Source of the DNA: JBDRFZ01 sp043818395
GTDB lineage: Bacteria; Patescibacteriota; Patescibacteriia; 2-12-FULL-60-25
Assembly (NCBI GenBank): GCA_043818395.1
Contig: JBDRFZ010000003.1
Location: 1-8,179, forward strand
Length of the DNA: 8,179 nucleotides
Direction of reading: 5' to 3'
Positions 1 through 7,138 of the stretch are shown here, piece by piece; within the stretch, counting starts at the first letter, position 1, and every line of letters starts with the position of its first letter. Both the position numbers and the translations under genes were made by a program. Under the pieces are notes generated by a model that saw only the letters and a program-made list of their open reading frames with translations, searched no databases and was not told the DNA's origin.

Positions 1-2
1 CT

Positions 3-1712
3 CCTTCCGTTTTTGCCGCTGATTTTGACAACGACGGCGATAGCGACCTGGTTACGGCCAATTATTACGGCGCCAGTATCTCCATTCTCCTGAACAACGG
101 CGACGGTACTTTCGTAGCAGCCGTGAATTACAGCGCAGGCGACGGTGCATGGTCGGTTTTTGCCGCCGATCTAGATAGTGATGGGGATAATGATTTAGCC
201 GTAGCTGATTATAACAGCAACAATGTTTCTGTCCTCCTGAGCAATGTCAATAACCCTATCCCCACCATCATCTCTATTTCGCCCGACACCAAGATTGTCG
301 GTGATAGTGAATTCACTATGATTATCAGTGGAACCGGTTTTAACTCCAACTCCATTGTCCGGCTGAACGGTTCGGACCGTGTTACTACCCTGAGTGAGGG
401 GCATGTACCCGACGGCACAGAACTTACCGCTGTTATTTTAACTTCGGATATGACTTCAGCCGGGATATTCGATATTACGGTTTTCAATCCCGCCCCAGGC
501 GGAGGTACTACTACTGCTTTATCTTTCACTGTCATTGATACGTTTACCCTCACTTATATCGCCGGAACTAACGGAACACTGATCGGTACCACGCCGCAGA
601 CAGTTTATGATGGCGCGGACGGATCTGCTGTTACTGCAGTACCCGATAACGGGTATCATTTTATCCATTGGAGCGATGCTTCGACCACCAATCCCAGAAT
701 CGATACGAATGTGAATGGTGACATTACTGTTACGGCCTATTTTGAAAGAAACAATGAAGATAGCGCCGGAGGTGATGGTGGCGGGTCTATACTTAATTTC
801 TATCGTCCCACTATAATTTCAAATGGCGGTGGCTTGGAAGCAGATATTTCAATAAATGAAAATGAAACATTTGTTACAACCATAGAAGCAAAAGCATCCA
901 TAGGAATTTTGGAATATAGCATTTACAGTGGAGACGATAAAGCGCTCTTCATCATAGATCATGAAACCGGAGAATTGAATTTTAAAAATCCTCCTGACTA
1001 TGAAAGCCCACGAGATAAAGATAGGCGTAACATCTATGAATTAGTGGTAAGAGTAGACAATAAAAGTTATGCCGCTTCTTTGTTTCACATGCAAAAAATA
1101 CATGTCAGTGTTTTGGATGTGGAAGAAGTCGCTGAAGATGTAAAGCGAGAAGAGGAAGCAAAGCCCTGCGTGCCATATCTGGAAGAATATATAAAATTTA
1201 AAAGTCTGGATAATGAGCCGGATACTGTTCAAAAACTCAAAAAATTCCTTAATAAGTACGAAGGAGAACATCTTGATGCAAACAATACCGTATATAACCA
1301 GGCTAGCTTTGAAGCAGTGATCAGATTTCAAGAAAAATACAAGTACGAAATACTAACGCCTTGGGGATTAACTCAAGGGACGGGTCATGTCTACAAAACA
1401 ACAATCATGAAAATAAACGCAATAGTTTGTCCTAAAAAACCCGCTTGCGAACTTTATCTAACAGAATTTATAAAATTCGGAAGTCCGGACAATAACCCCG
1501 AAGCGGTCAAAAAACTCAAGAAATTTTTAAATCAATATGAAGGAGAAAGTTTAGATATAAGCAATACCGAGTATGACAAGGAGGCATATGAAGCCGTGAT
1601 CAGATTTCAAGAGAAGTATGCCGATGAAATTTTAACTCCTTGGGGAATCAGTAAAGGAACAGGATGGGTATATACCACAACTTTAAAGAAAATTAATACC
1701 AGCAAAGCCTAG
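3..1712 (+). CDS. Multidomain secreted/surface protein, 3' part (FG-GAP, IPT-like, InlB-B-like, cadherin-like, two PG-binding-like modules)
   Basis: The frame is open from the left edge, so the gene starts upstream; the GTG at 123 is internal, since codons 3-122 already encode an FG-GAP unit. Domains in order: two FG-GAP/VCBS units with Ca-binding loops DFDNDGDSD (nt 21-47) and DLDSDGDND (168-194); an IPT/TIG-like beta sandwich (about 258-539, PTIISISP...SGTGF); an InlB-B-like repeat (about 543-749, ending HWSDAS...ITVTAYFE); a Gly-rich linker; a cadherin-like domain (about 834-1127, with FIIDHETGELNF and DYESP); then two homologous modules (1167-1430, 1446-1700) resembling peptidoglycan-binding domain 1, with FEAVIRFQEKY and ILTPWG. 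The signal peptide must lie upstream of the window. From the domain content I infer an extracellular, wall-associated adhesin or scaffold; no catalytic domain is visible. Base composition falls from near 50% GC in the first 770 nt to clearly AT-rich afterwards. Confidence 0.85.
   Translation, partial: PSVFAADFDNDGDSDLVTANYYGASISILLNNGDGTFVAAVNYSAGDGAWSVFAADLDSDGDNDLAVADYNSNNVSVLLSNVNNPIPTIISISPDTKIVGDSEFTMIISGTGFNSNSIVRLNGSDRVTTLSEGHVPDGTELTAVILTSDMTSAGIFDITVFNPAPGGGTTTALSFTVIDTFTLTYIAGTNGTLIGTTPQTVYDGADGSAVTAVPDNGYHFIHWSDASTTNPRIDTNVNGDITVTAYFERNNEDSAGGDGGGSILNFYRPTIISNGGGLEADISINENETFVTTIEAKASIGILEYSIYSGDDKALFIIDHETGELNFKNPPDYESPRDKDRRNIYELVVRVDNKSYAASLFHMQKIHVSVLDVEEVAEDVKREEEAKPCVPYLEEYIKFKSLDNEPDTVQKLKKFLNKYEGEHLDANNTVYNQASFEAVIRFQEKYKYEILTPWGLTQGTGHVYKTTIMKINAIVCPKKPACELYLTEFIKFGSPDNNPEAVKKLKKFLNQYEGESLDISNTEYDKEAYEAVIRFQEKYADEILTPWGISKGTGWVYTTTLKKINTSKA
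9..257 (+). repeat. FG-GAP/VCBS repeat units in the surface protein gene
   Basis: Two successive units with the pattern VFAAD-(F/L)-D-x-DGD-x-DL are spaced 147 nt (49 codons) apart; their acidic loops begin at nt 21 and 168. The first unit is cut by the window start, so more units may lie upstream. Units of this type usually build beta-propeller blades. The DNA of the two copies has diverged at many third positions, so this is not a fresh duplication. Confidence 0.75.
1167..1700 (+). repeat. Tandem duplicated PG-binding-like modules
   Basis: Two modules of about 88 residues are in register with a period of 279 nt (93 codons): the GAAGC(A/C)GTGATCAG segment occurs at 1311 and 1590. Both share YL-x-E-(Y/F)-IKF, KLKKFLN-x-YEGE, FEAVIRFQEKY or YEAVIRFQEKY, EILTPWG and GTG-x-VY-x-TT. 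The first is flanked by Cys at nt 1167 and 1428; the second begins after a further Cys at 1446. DNA identity remains high, which suggests a fairly recent internal duplication. Confidence 0.8.
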
Positions 1713-1777
1713 AGGTATCCGGTGTCAGGTTTGAATTTAGAAGGGAAGGTGTTTTCTATTTTTAATCCCGGCTATTA

Positions 1778-1806
1778 TTGATACTCTTATTACTTTCATG
1801 TAATCT
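1778..1806 (+). promoter_or_regulatory. Possible uvrA promoter
   Basis: TTGATA (1778-1783, 5/6 to the -35 consensus), a 17-nt spacer, then TAATCT (1801-1806, only 3/6 to the -10 consensus). The predicted start of transcription would lie about 45 nt before the uvrA ATG. No clear Shine-Dalgarno precedes that ATG; the nearest purine stretch is GGGG at about 1841-1844. The -10 match is weak, so this is a candidate only. Confidence 0.25.
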
Positions 1807-1857
1807 AAGTCTGCTTCCACTGGGGCTATCAAGCTCTTTTGGGGCAAATTTTGAATT

Positions 1858-4440
1858 ATGCAAGATAAAATCACCATAAAAGGTGCGCGGGAACATAACT
1901 TGAAAAATATTTCGTTGGAGTTGCCGCGCAATAAAATGATCGTGTTTACAGGCGTATCCGGCTCGGGTAAGTCGAGTTTGGCTTTTGATACCATATTTGC
2001 TGAAGGTCAGCGACGATACGTGGAATCCCTGTCAGCGTATGCGCGGCAATTTTTAGGGCAGATGGACAAACCAGACGTGGATGAAATTGAGGGTTTATCG
2101 CCGGCGATTTCCATCGACCAAAAGGCGCACAGCGCTAACCCACGTTCAACCGTGGCAACTATCACCGAAATTTACGACTACTTGCGCGTGCTTTATGCGC
2201 GCATCGGGCATCCTCATTGTCCGATTGGTGGCGAACCGATCCGCAAAATGACGGTCGAAGAAATGGTTGACGCGATCATGCAAAAAACCGTGGAAATCCA
2301 TTCGGTGCCGGCGGCTATTAAAAAGCGTAAAAAAAATAGCGGTGCGGATGAGATCGTGATTTTGGCGCCGGTCGTACGCGGGCGCAAGGGGGAATACCAC
2401 CAGCTTCTCCAGGATCTTTATCAAACGGGATTTATGGAAGTCAGACTTGATGGTCAGTGGCTTTCGTTAAAAAATGGCATCAACGAGGGAGCTCTCGCAC
2501 GCTATCAGCGACACACGATTGATATCGTAGTCGATCGCGTACCGATCGCTTGGCCCATCGAAGGTAATAAGAATATGCGCTCGCGAATCTCTGAGGCCGT
2601 AGAGATCGCGCTCGACAGGGGAGAGGATAATGTGATTGCTGTTTTGGATGACGGATCGGAACATCTTATGTCTTCAAGATTTTCGTGTCCGACGCATGAT
2701 TTTTCGTTTCCTGAGATCGAGCCGAGGCTTTTTTCTTTCAATTCTCCATACGGCGCTTGTCCGGAGTGCAATGGCTTGGGGATCAAAGAAATTTTTTCTG
2801 AAGAAATTTGCGAAGCATGCCATGGCGCGCGCCTTAGGATTGAGAGTTTGAATGTTTTTTTGGAGGGAACGGACGGTAAACGGAAAAAAAATCAGTCCTT
2901 CAATATCGTTGATATTACGGCCATGACCATTGACGCGGCGTACGAAACATTAGCCAACCTTTCGTTGTCAGAAAACGAATCGCTGATCGCCGAACCGATT
3001 ACCAAGGAGATTTTGGCGCGGTTGCAGTTTTTATTGGATGTAGGCCTTCATTATCTGACTTTGAATCGCATGGCCGGGTCGCTTTCCGGCGGTGAGGCGC
3101 AGCGCATACGTCTGGCCTCGCAAATCGGTTCTCGCTTGGTTGGTGCTCTTTATGTCTTGGACGAACCGACCGTGGGTTTGCATCAGCGCGATAATGCAAG
3201 GTTGGTCGAGACGCTCGAAAAATTGCGCGACGCGGGCAATACCATAATCGTAGTCGAGCATGATGAAAATACGATTGCGGCTGCGGATTATTTGGTCGAT
3301 ATCGGCCCGGGTGCAGGCAAACACGGTGGGCAGATCGTGGCTGCCGGGCCCGTGCCGCAAATTTTAAAAGATAAAAATAGTTTGACCTGCTCTTATCTTC
3401 GCGGAGATACCGAGATACCGAAATATCCGGCACGACCCGATTCCAAACAATTCATCACCATTAAAAAAGCGGCGGAAAACAATCTTAAAAACATAACGGT
3501 TAAAATTCCGCTAAAGCGTTTTGTATGCATAAGCGGAGTTTCCGGTTCCGGAAAATCAACTCTGATGATTGATATTTTGTATCGTGCTATGGCCGCTAAA
3601 TTGCATGGAGCGACAGCCAAACCAGGTAAGCACGGGTCGATCGACGGTATTGATTGGGTAGATAAAATCGTAGATGTTGACCAATCGGCAATCGGTCGGA
3701 CGCCGCGTTCCAATCCTGCGACCTACACGGGGATTTGGGATTATGTGCGCGAAATTTTTTCTTTGACCGCCGAAGCCCGGATTCGTGGATATAAAGTCGG
3801 ACGCTTTTCGTTCAATGTTCCGGGAGGTCGGTGCGAACATTGCGAGGGCCATGGCCAGATCGCCATCGAGATGCATTTTTTGCCGACCGTGTACGTGCCG
3901 TGCGACGTTTGCAAGGGTAAACGCTTTGAGCGCGAGACATTGGAGATTAAATATAGGAATAAAAATATTTCCGACGTTTTACGCATGACCGTGGAGGAAG
4001 CTGATGCGTTTTTTAAGGACATCCCGCATATTCATGACAAAACTAAGATTTTAATGGAAGTTGGTTTGGGTTACATCGAATTAGGCCAGGCGGCCACGAC
4101 TCTTTCAGGTGGCGAGGCGCAGCGTGTAAAGCTAGCATCCGAACTCGCGCGCCGCGATACCGGCCGGACGTTTTATCTTTTGGATGAACCCACGACCGGA
4201 CTTCATTTTGACGACATCAGAAAATTGCTAGAAGTTTTGCAGAAACTTGTGGCACGGGGCAATACGGTCGTGGTTATAGAACATAACCTTGACGTCATAA
4301 AAAATGCGGACTGGATAATCGATATGGGTCCGGAGGGCGGAGACAGGGGTGGTCGCGTAGTGGCAGAAGGCACGCCGCAGGAACTATCTTACAAAAAAGA
4401 AAGTGTAACCGGGGAGTTTTTGAAGAAGTATTTTAAATGA
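1858..4440 (+). CDS. uvrA: UvrABC excinuclease subunit A (compact form)
   Basis: Damage-recognition ATPase of nucleotide excision repair; as a dimer it scans DNA and loads UvrB. The 860 residues show two ABC ATPase halves. Half I: Walker A GVSGSGKSS (32-40), signature LSGGEAQRIRLAS (409-421), Walker B YVLDEPTVGLH (432-442), H-loop His468. Half II: Walker A GVSGSGKST (560-568), signature LSGGEAQRVKLAS (749-761), Walker B YLLDEPTTGLH (773-783), H-loop His809. The C-terminal zinc module is intact (C659, C662, C682, C685). The UvrB-binding region (about 118-250) is present. Two oddities: the N-terminal zinc site reads C277-P-T-H280, with His where I expect Cys, and only 13 residues separate C304 from C318, so roughly 110 residues (the insertion domain) are missing relative to E. 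coli UvrA as I remember it. That mostly explains the length of 860 against about 940. The gene lies alone, closed by a hairpin. Confidence 0.98.
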   Translation: MQDKITIKGAREHNLKNISLELPRNKMIVFTGVSGSGKSSLAFDTIFAEGQRRYVESLSAYARQFLGQMDKPDVDEIEGLSPAISIDQKAHSANPRSTVATITEIYDYLRVLYARIGHPHCPIGGEPIRKMTVEEMVDAIMQKTVEIHSVPAAIKKRKKNSGADEIVILAPVVRGRKGEYHQLLQDLYQTGFMEVRLDGQWLSLKNGINEGALARYQRHTIDIVVDRVPIAWPIEGNKNMRSRISEAVEIALDRGEDNVIAVLDDGSEHLMSSRFSCPTHDFSFPEIEPRLFSFNSPYGACPECNGLGIKEIFSEEICEACHGARLRIESLNVFLEGTDGKRKKNQSFNIVDITAMTIDAAYETLANLSLSENESLIAEPITKEILARLQFLLDVGLHYLTLNRMAGSLSGGEAQRIRLASQIGSRLVGALYVLDEPTVGLHQRDNARLVETLEKLRDAGNTIIVVEHDENTIAAADYLVDIGPGAGKHGGQIVAAGPVPQILKDKNSLTCSYLRGDTEIPKYPARPDSKQFITIKKAAENNLKNITVKIPLKRFVCISGVSGSGKSTLMIDILYRAMAAKLHGATAKPGKHGSIDGIDWVDKIVDVDQSAIGRTPRSNPATYTGIWDYVREIFSLTAEARIRGYKVGRFSFNVPGGRCEHCEGHGQIAIEMHFLPTVYVPCDVCKGKRFERETLEIKYRNKNISDVLRMTVEEADAFFKDIPHIHDKTKILMEVGLGYIELGQAATTLSGGEAQRVKLASELARRDTGRTFYLLDEPTTGLHFDDIRKLLEVLQKLVARGNTVVVIEHNLDVIKNADWIIDMGPEGGDRGGRVVAEGTPQELSYKKESVTGEFLKKYFK

Positions 4441-4467
4441 TAAAGACCGTCGCAGAGACGGTCTTTA
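4441..4467. terminator. Hairpin terminator between convergent genes
   Basis: A perfect 11-bp stem, TAAAGACCGTC (4441-4451) with GACGGTCTTTA (4457-4467), encloses the 5-nt loop GCAGA. It starts at the base after the uvrA stop codon, and the 3' arm ends in TTTA. The minus-strand gene stops at 4491, so the stem lies downstream of both convergent genes and could end transcription from either side. The T-tract is short in both directions, so Rho-independent efficiency is uncertain. Confidence 0.8.
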
Positions 4468-4490
4468 AGTAAGCTGTTCAGGCGTCCCGA

Positions 4491-5546
4491 TCAGACTCGG
4501 AGACAGCTGATTTTTTCGATGAACTCGCTTCTTTTCGGCGCGAGCAGAAAGTCGGTCCAGGAAGTGTAACGCGGATCAATGCCTCGCGCCTCCATTTCGT
4601 GGAATCGATATCGCAGCTCATGCGCGGGGAGCGTTTCCCAGGGTTCGAGCAGGACCTCTGGTTTAGATCGGAAGTCGATTTCCAGATACCTACGGATCGC
4701 GAACAGGCGCCTGTACAGGATTTCGCGACGTAGACGTAGGATCGGATGAAGTTTTATTTCGATGCAGATCCTGACGAGGAAGATTTCGGATGGATCGGGC
4801 CAATGTTGGACCGTGGCCGGCAAGTCGAGCCATAGCGACAATTCGTCGAGCACCTTCGGGGCGGTTCCCAGAGGATCAAAGATCCAGGGATGGATAGTGG
4901 CGAATCCCCGCCATTTTTCTTCATCCCAGTCCCGAGTCCGCTTGAGAACAGCGAATCGCAAATCATTCTGCCAGTCACGCCCGCTGGCGGCATACTCGGG
5001 ATCCTGTGCCTGCAACTCCGGTGCATCCGGATCTATATCTGAATGCAGGTTATCCCAGAAAGTATCCGGATTGTCGGACCAACGGAGATATCTTTTTCGC
5101 TTAAGCGATGCTGACGGCAATAGATAGACGCGCGGATGCGCGTTTATGAGCAAGCGACGGCACGTTTCATCCGGCAAAACCAGGCAAAGCGCTTTGTGGA
5201 CTTTCAGGAGCTGGTTCCTGGGAATGCTTGCGAGCTTAACGCAACGGATCAGGATTTTTCTGGCTTCGTTTTCAGTGAAGCCTCCTTCTTTGAAAAATGT
5301 CAACAGCCACTCAACCCTGCTTGCCCTATGTTCAGTGCAGAATAGGCAGACTTCGATGAATTTGCGGCCATCAGCCCTATCCATCTGGATTGCGATTCTA
5401 TAGAGCCATGTCTCGATAGCTCGCTTTTCCATGCCTGTAAAAAAATCGCGATTTAAGATCGCTACAGCCTCCTTGGCGGAAAAGCCGAAAAGTTGTTCGA
5501 GTTTGCTGAGTATTTCTGTACGTTGTGTTTTTGCCTGGTCTTCCAT
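4491..5546 (-). CDS. Uncharacterised all-helical protein, possibly mTERF-like
   Basis: I do not recognise the family with certainty. The frame extends back to an ATG at 5585 (364 residues), but I prefer the ATG at 5546 (351 residues). GGGGG lies about 6 nt before it, and a candidate -10 box (5577-5582) sits immediately beside the 5585 ATG, which would leave that codon outside the transcript. The protein is Leu/Arg/Trp-rich, with no signal peptide or membrane segment. It contains recurring helical units resembling mTERF repeats: FGFSAKEAVAILNRDFF, GGFTENEARKILIRC, LPDETCRRLLINAHPRVYLL, and near the C-terminus ELRYRFHEMEARGIDP followed by SEFIEKI. If this is right, a nucleic-acid-binding superhelix would be expected. 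The gene is convergent with uvrA and divergent from uvrC. Function is unknown. Confidence 0.75.
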   Translation of the reverse strand: MEDQAKTQRTEILSKLEQLFGFSAKEAVAILNRDFFTGMEKRAIETWLYRIAIQMDRADGRKFIEVCLFCTEHRASRVEWLLTFFKEGGFTENEARKILIRCVKLASIPRNQLLKVHKALCLVLPDETCRRLLINAHPRVYLLPSASLKRKRYLRWSDNPDTFWDNLHSDIDPDAPELQAQDPEYAASGRDWQNDLRFAVLKRTRDWDEEKWRGFATIHPWIFDPLGTAPKVLDELSLWLDLPATVQHWPDPSEIFLVRICIEIKLHPILRLRREILYRRLFAIRRYLEIDFRSKPEVLLEPWETLPAHELRYRFHEMEARGIDPRYTSWTDFLLAPKRSEFIEKISCLRV

Positions 5547-5576
5547 CACGACCCCCATGTTAAAGGGCAGATTCAA

Positions 5577-5604
5577 ATAAAACATGGTTTGACGAGCTAG
5601 TCAA
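5577..5604 (-). promoter_or_regulatory. Candidate promoter of the minus-strand gene, overlapping a TTGAC-N6-GTCAA palindrome
   Basis: Read on the minus strand: TTGACT (5604-5599, 5/6 to the -35 consensus), a 16-nt spacer, and TTTTAT (5582-5577, 4/6 to the -10 consensus). The -35 box is one arm of the inverted repeat TTGAC-N6-GTCAA at 5589-5604, which could be an operator. Transcription would begin near 5570, favouring translation from 5558 or 5546. Confidence 0.35.
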
Positions 5605-5617
5605 TGACGGAGGAGCT

Positions 5618-5666
5618 TGTAGCGTGTAATATGTAACGTATAACGTGTAGCTTGTAATGTGAGCTG
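5618..5666 (+). repeat. Degenerate heptamer tandem repeat
   Basis: Six contiguous heptamers fit T-(G/A)-T-A-(G/A)-(C/T)-N, with starts at 5618, 5625, 5632, 5639, 5646 and 5653, plus a decayed seventh (TGAGCTG, 5660-5666). The consensus is close to TGTARYG. The array lies in the divergent intergenic region, contains no reading frame that needs it, and its strict 7-nt period is hard to explain by chance. Confidence 0.8.
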
Positions 5667-5676
5667 AGTTAATTTA

Positions 5677-5704
5677 TTGTCGAATATTTGATTTTTAGTT
5701 TAAT
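5677..5704 (+). promoter_or_regulatory. Candidate uvrC promoter
   Basis: TTGTCG (5677-5682, 4/6), a 16-nt spacer, and TTTAAT (5699-5704, 5/6 to the -10 consensus). The region is strongly AT-rich and lies just before the ATTCCC hairpin, which would fall in the 5' leader. The predicted leader to the ATG at 5778 is about 65 nt. Confidence 0.4.
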
Positions 5705-5717
5705 AGAGCGACATTCG

Positions 5718-5741
5718 TCATTCCCGTTTTCACGGGAATGA
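5718..5741 (+). repeat. ATTCCC-N8-GGGAAT inverted repeat
   Basis: A perfect 10-bp stem, TCATTCCCGT (5718-5727) with ACGGGAATGA (5732-5741), has a TTTC loop. Its core at 5720-5739 fits ATTCCC-N8-GGGAAT exactly, the pattern of the neisserial dRS3 element and of similar dispersed intergenic palindromes in other bacteria. Only this copy is present in the window. It is followed by AAAGTAGAG, not a T-run, so it is unlikely to be a terminator. Confidence 0.7.
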
Positions 5742-5777
5742 AAGTAGAGCAGATGATTGTTATCTTTACTCCAATTC

Positions 5778-7085
5778 ATGTTCCCCAAAAACGTCAAAAT
5801 CAAGAATAACCAACTACCTGATTCCCCGGGCGTTTATCTCATGAAAGATGAACAGGGGAGCGTACTTTACGTGGGCAAGGCAACGTCGCTTAAGCGGCGG
5901 GTTTCTTCTTATTTCCAGCGGCCGCTCGAAGCGCGACTTATGGAGATGGTCTCTAAGATTCGGCGCATTGATTATTTGACGCGTCCGACCGCAATAGAAG
6001 CCTTGATTTTGGAAGCTAATCTGATCAAGCATTATTTTCCGCCCTATAACATCAAAGACAAGGATAATAAAAGTTTCTTATATCTCGTCATAACCAAAGA
6101 GGATTTTCCAAAGCCGTTTTTTATCCGCGGCAACGAGCTGGATGAAGAATCGTCAAAAAAATACAAAGCCGTATTCGGCCCTTACACCAGTCCGCGCGCC
6201 TTACACTCCGCCCTCGACGTAATCCGTAAAGCTATTCCATGGTCCACGTGTAAAGCGCCATCGAGTAATTCATCCAAAATCTTCAACCTTCGATTCTCTA
6301 AGGTCACCGCCCCGCCGAAATCCTGCTTTTACTATCATTTGAAACTCTGCCCCGGCGTCTGCATAGGCGCTATCTCCAAAAAAGATTACGCCAAGATAAT
6401 TCGTAACTTGATGTTGTTTTTTCAAGGCAAGAAAGACGGGGTCTTGAAAGCGTATAAAAAAGAAATGAAAGCGGCGGCCAAGGAGAAAAGATTCGAGGAA
6501 GCCGCTGATATTCGTAATAAGATTTTTTCCTTGGAACATATCCAGGATATTGCCGTTTTAAAAACCGAAGATGCGTCTATCGATAAAATCAAGCAAGGCG
6601 AAGCTCCGGTAAATATATTCGGTCGTATCGAAGGTTATGATATTTCCAATATTTCCGGCACTTCATCGGTCGCATCCATGGTTGTTTTTGAAGATGGCGC
6701 CCCGACCAAGTCTGAATATCGTAAATTTAGGATTAAGACAGTTATCGGGTCCAATGATGTAGCATCAATCAAAGAAACTCTTATGCGGCGATTTAGGAAT
6801 AACTGGCACAAACCGGATTTGATCCTAATTGACGGTGGTTTGCCGCAGGTGAATGCCGCGACGCAAGTGGTTCGGCATTTTGAGCTCGGCATTCCGGTCG
6901 TAGGCCTGGCCAAAGGGCCGGATCGCGATAAAGATGAACTGATTTGCGATAAAAAACATGTGGATATCTGCAAGCTATGCGAAGATAATAAAAACATTCT
7001 CATCAAAGTCCGGGATGAAGCGCATCGTTTTGCTATCAAGTATCACCGAAGTCTGCGAAGCAGACGAATGCTTGGGGGAAAATAG
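5778..7085 (+). CDS. uvrC: UvrABC excinuclease subunit C, lacking the C-terminal HhH domain
   Basis: Nuclease that makes both incisions around a lesion in the UvrB-DNA complex. The frame also allows a TTG start at 5757, but the ATG at 5778 gives the normal N-terminus, just before LPDSPGVYLMKD. Residue numbers here are from that ATG; the protein is 435 residues. GIY-YIG nuclease: PGVYLMKD (17-24), LYVGKA (30-35), likely catalytic Arg41 and metal-binding Glu79. Four Cys (158, 183, 191, 195; the last three spaced C-x7-C-x3-C) match the conserved UvrC iron-sulfur cysteines. UVR motif for UvrB binding: about 231-261 (KEKRFEEAADIRNKI). RNase H-like nuclease: YDIS (Asp288), LILIDGG (Asp352), RDEAHRFAIKYHR (412-424). 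The protein ends 11 residues later, where E. coli UvrC (about 610 residues) continues into tandem helix-hairpin-helix motifs. The DNA after the stop shows no HhH-like reading frame, so this is not an obvious frameshift. Confidence 0.96.
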   Translation: MFPKNVKIKNNQLPDSPGVYLMKDEQGSVLYVGKATSLKRRVSSYFQRPLEARLMEMVSKIRRIDYLTRPTAIEALILEANLIKHYFPPYNIKDKDNKSFLYLVITKEDFPKPFFIRGNELDEESSKKYKAVFGPYTSPRALHSALDVIRKAIPWSTCKAPSSNSSKIFNLRFSKVTAPPKSCFYYHLKLCPGVCIGAISKKDYAKIIRNLMLFFQGKKDGVLKAYKKEMKAAAKEKRFEEAADIRNKIFSLEHIQDIAVLKTEDASIDKIKQGEAPVNIFGRIEGYDISNISGTSSVASMVVFEDGAPTKSEYRKFRIKTVIGSNDVASIKETLMRRFRNNWHKPDLILIDGGLPQVNAATQVVRHFELGIPVVGLAKGPDRDKDELICDKKHVDICKLCEDNKNILIKVRDEAHRFAIKYHRSLRSRRMLGGK

Positions 7086-7106
7086 TTGACATTTGTGCCA
7101 TAATTG
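7084..7106 (+). promoter_or_regulatory. Promoter-like motif, copy 1, before the HicB-like gene
   Basis: AGTTGACA, two variable bases (TT), then TGTGCCATAATTG. It overlaps the uvrC stop codon. TGCCATAAT reads as an extended -10 (TGn plus CATAAT at 7099-7104), placing the transcription start near 7111, about 28 nt before the ATG at 7139. The TTGACA (7086-7091) is only 7 nt from this -10, so it is not a normal -35 for it; it could instead serve TAATTA at 7109-7114, with a 17-nt spacer. The second copy is at 7957-7979. Confidence 0.6.
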
Positions 7107-7138
7107 AGTAATTATATTAATCCATCCCTATTTTGAAT

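Noticed and set aside
123..125. GTG at 123 as the true start of the surface protein
   Set aside because: The same frame is open to the left edge and encodes another FG-GAP unit, so translation must begin upstream of the window.
5136..5403. Plus-strand frames inside the minus-strand helical-protein gene
   Set aside because: They are antisense shadows of the long minus-strand frame, without motifs or initiation signals.
7051..7065. GTCTGC-GAA-GCAGAC hairpin near the uvrC 3' end considered as a terminator
   Set aside because: It lies inside the coding sequence, encodes part of the basic C-terminal tail, and has no T-run after it.
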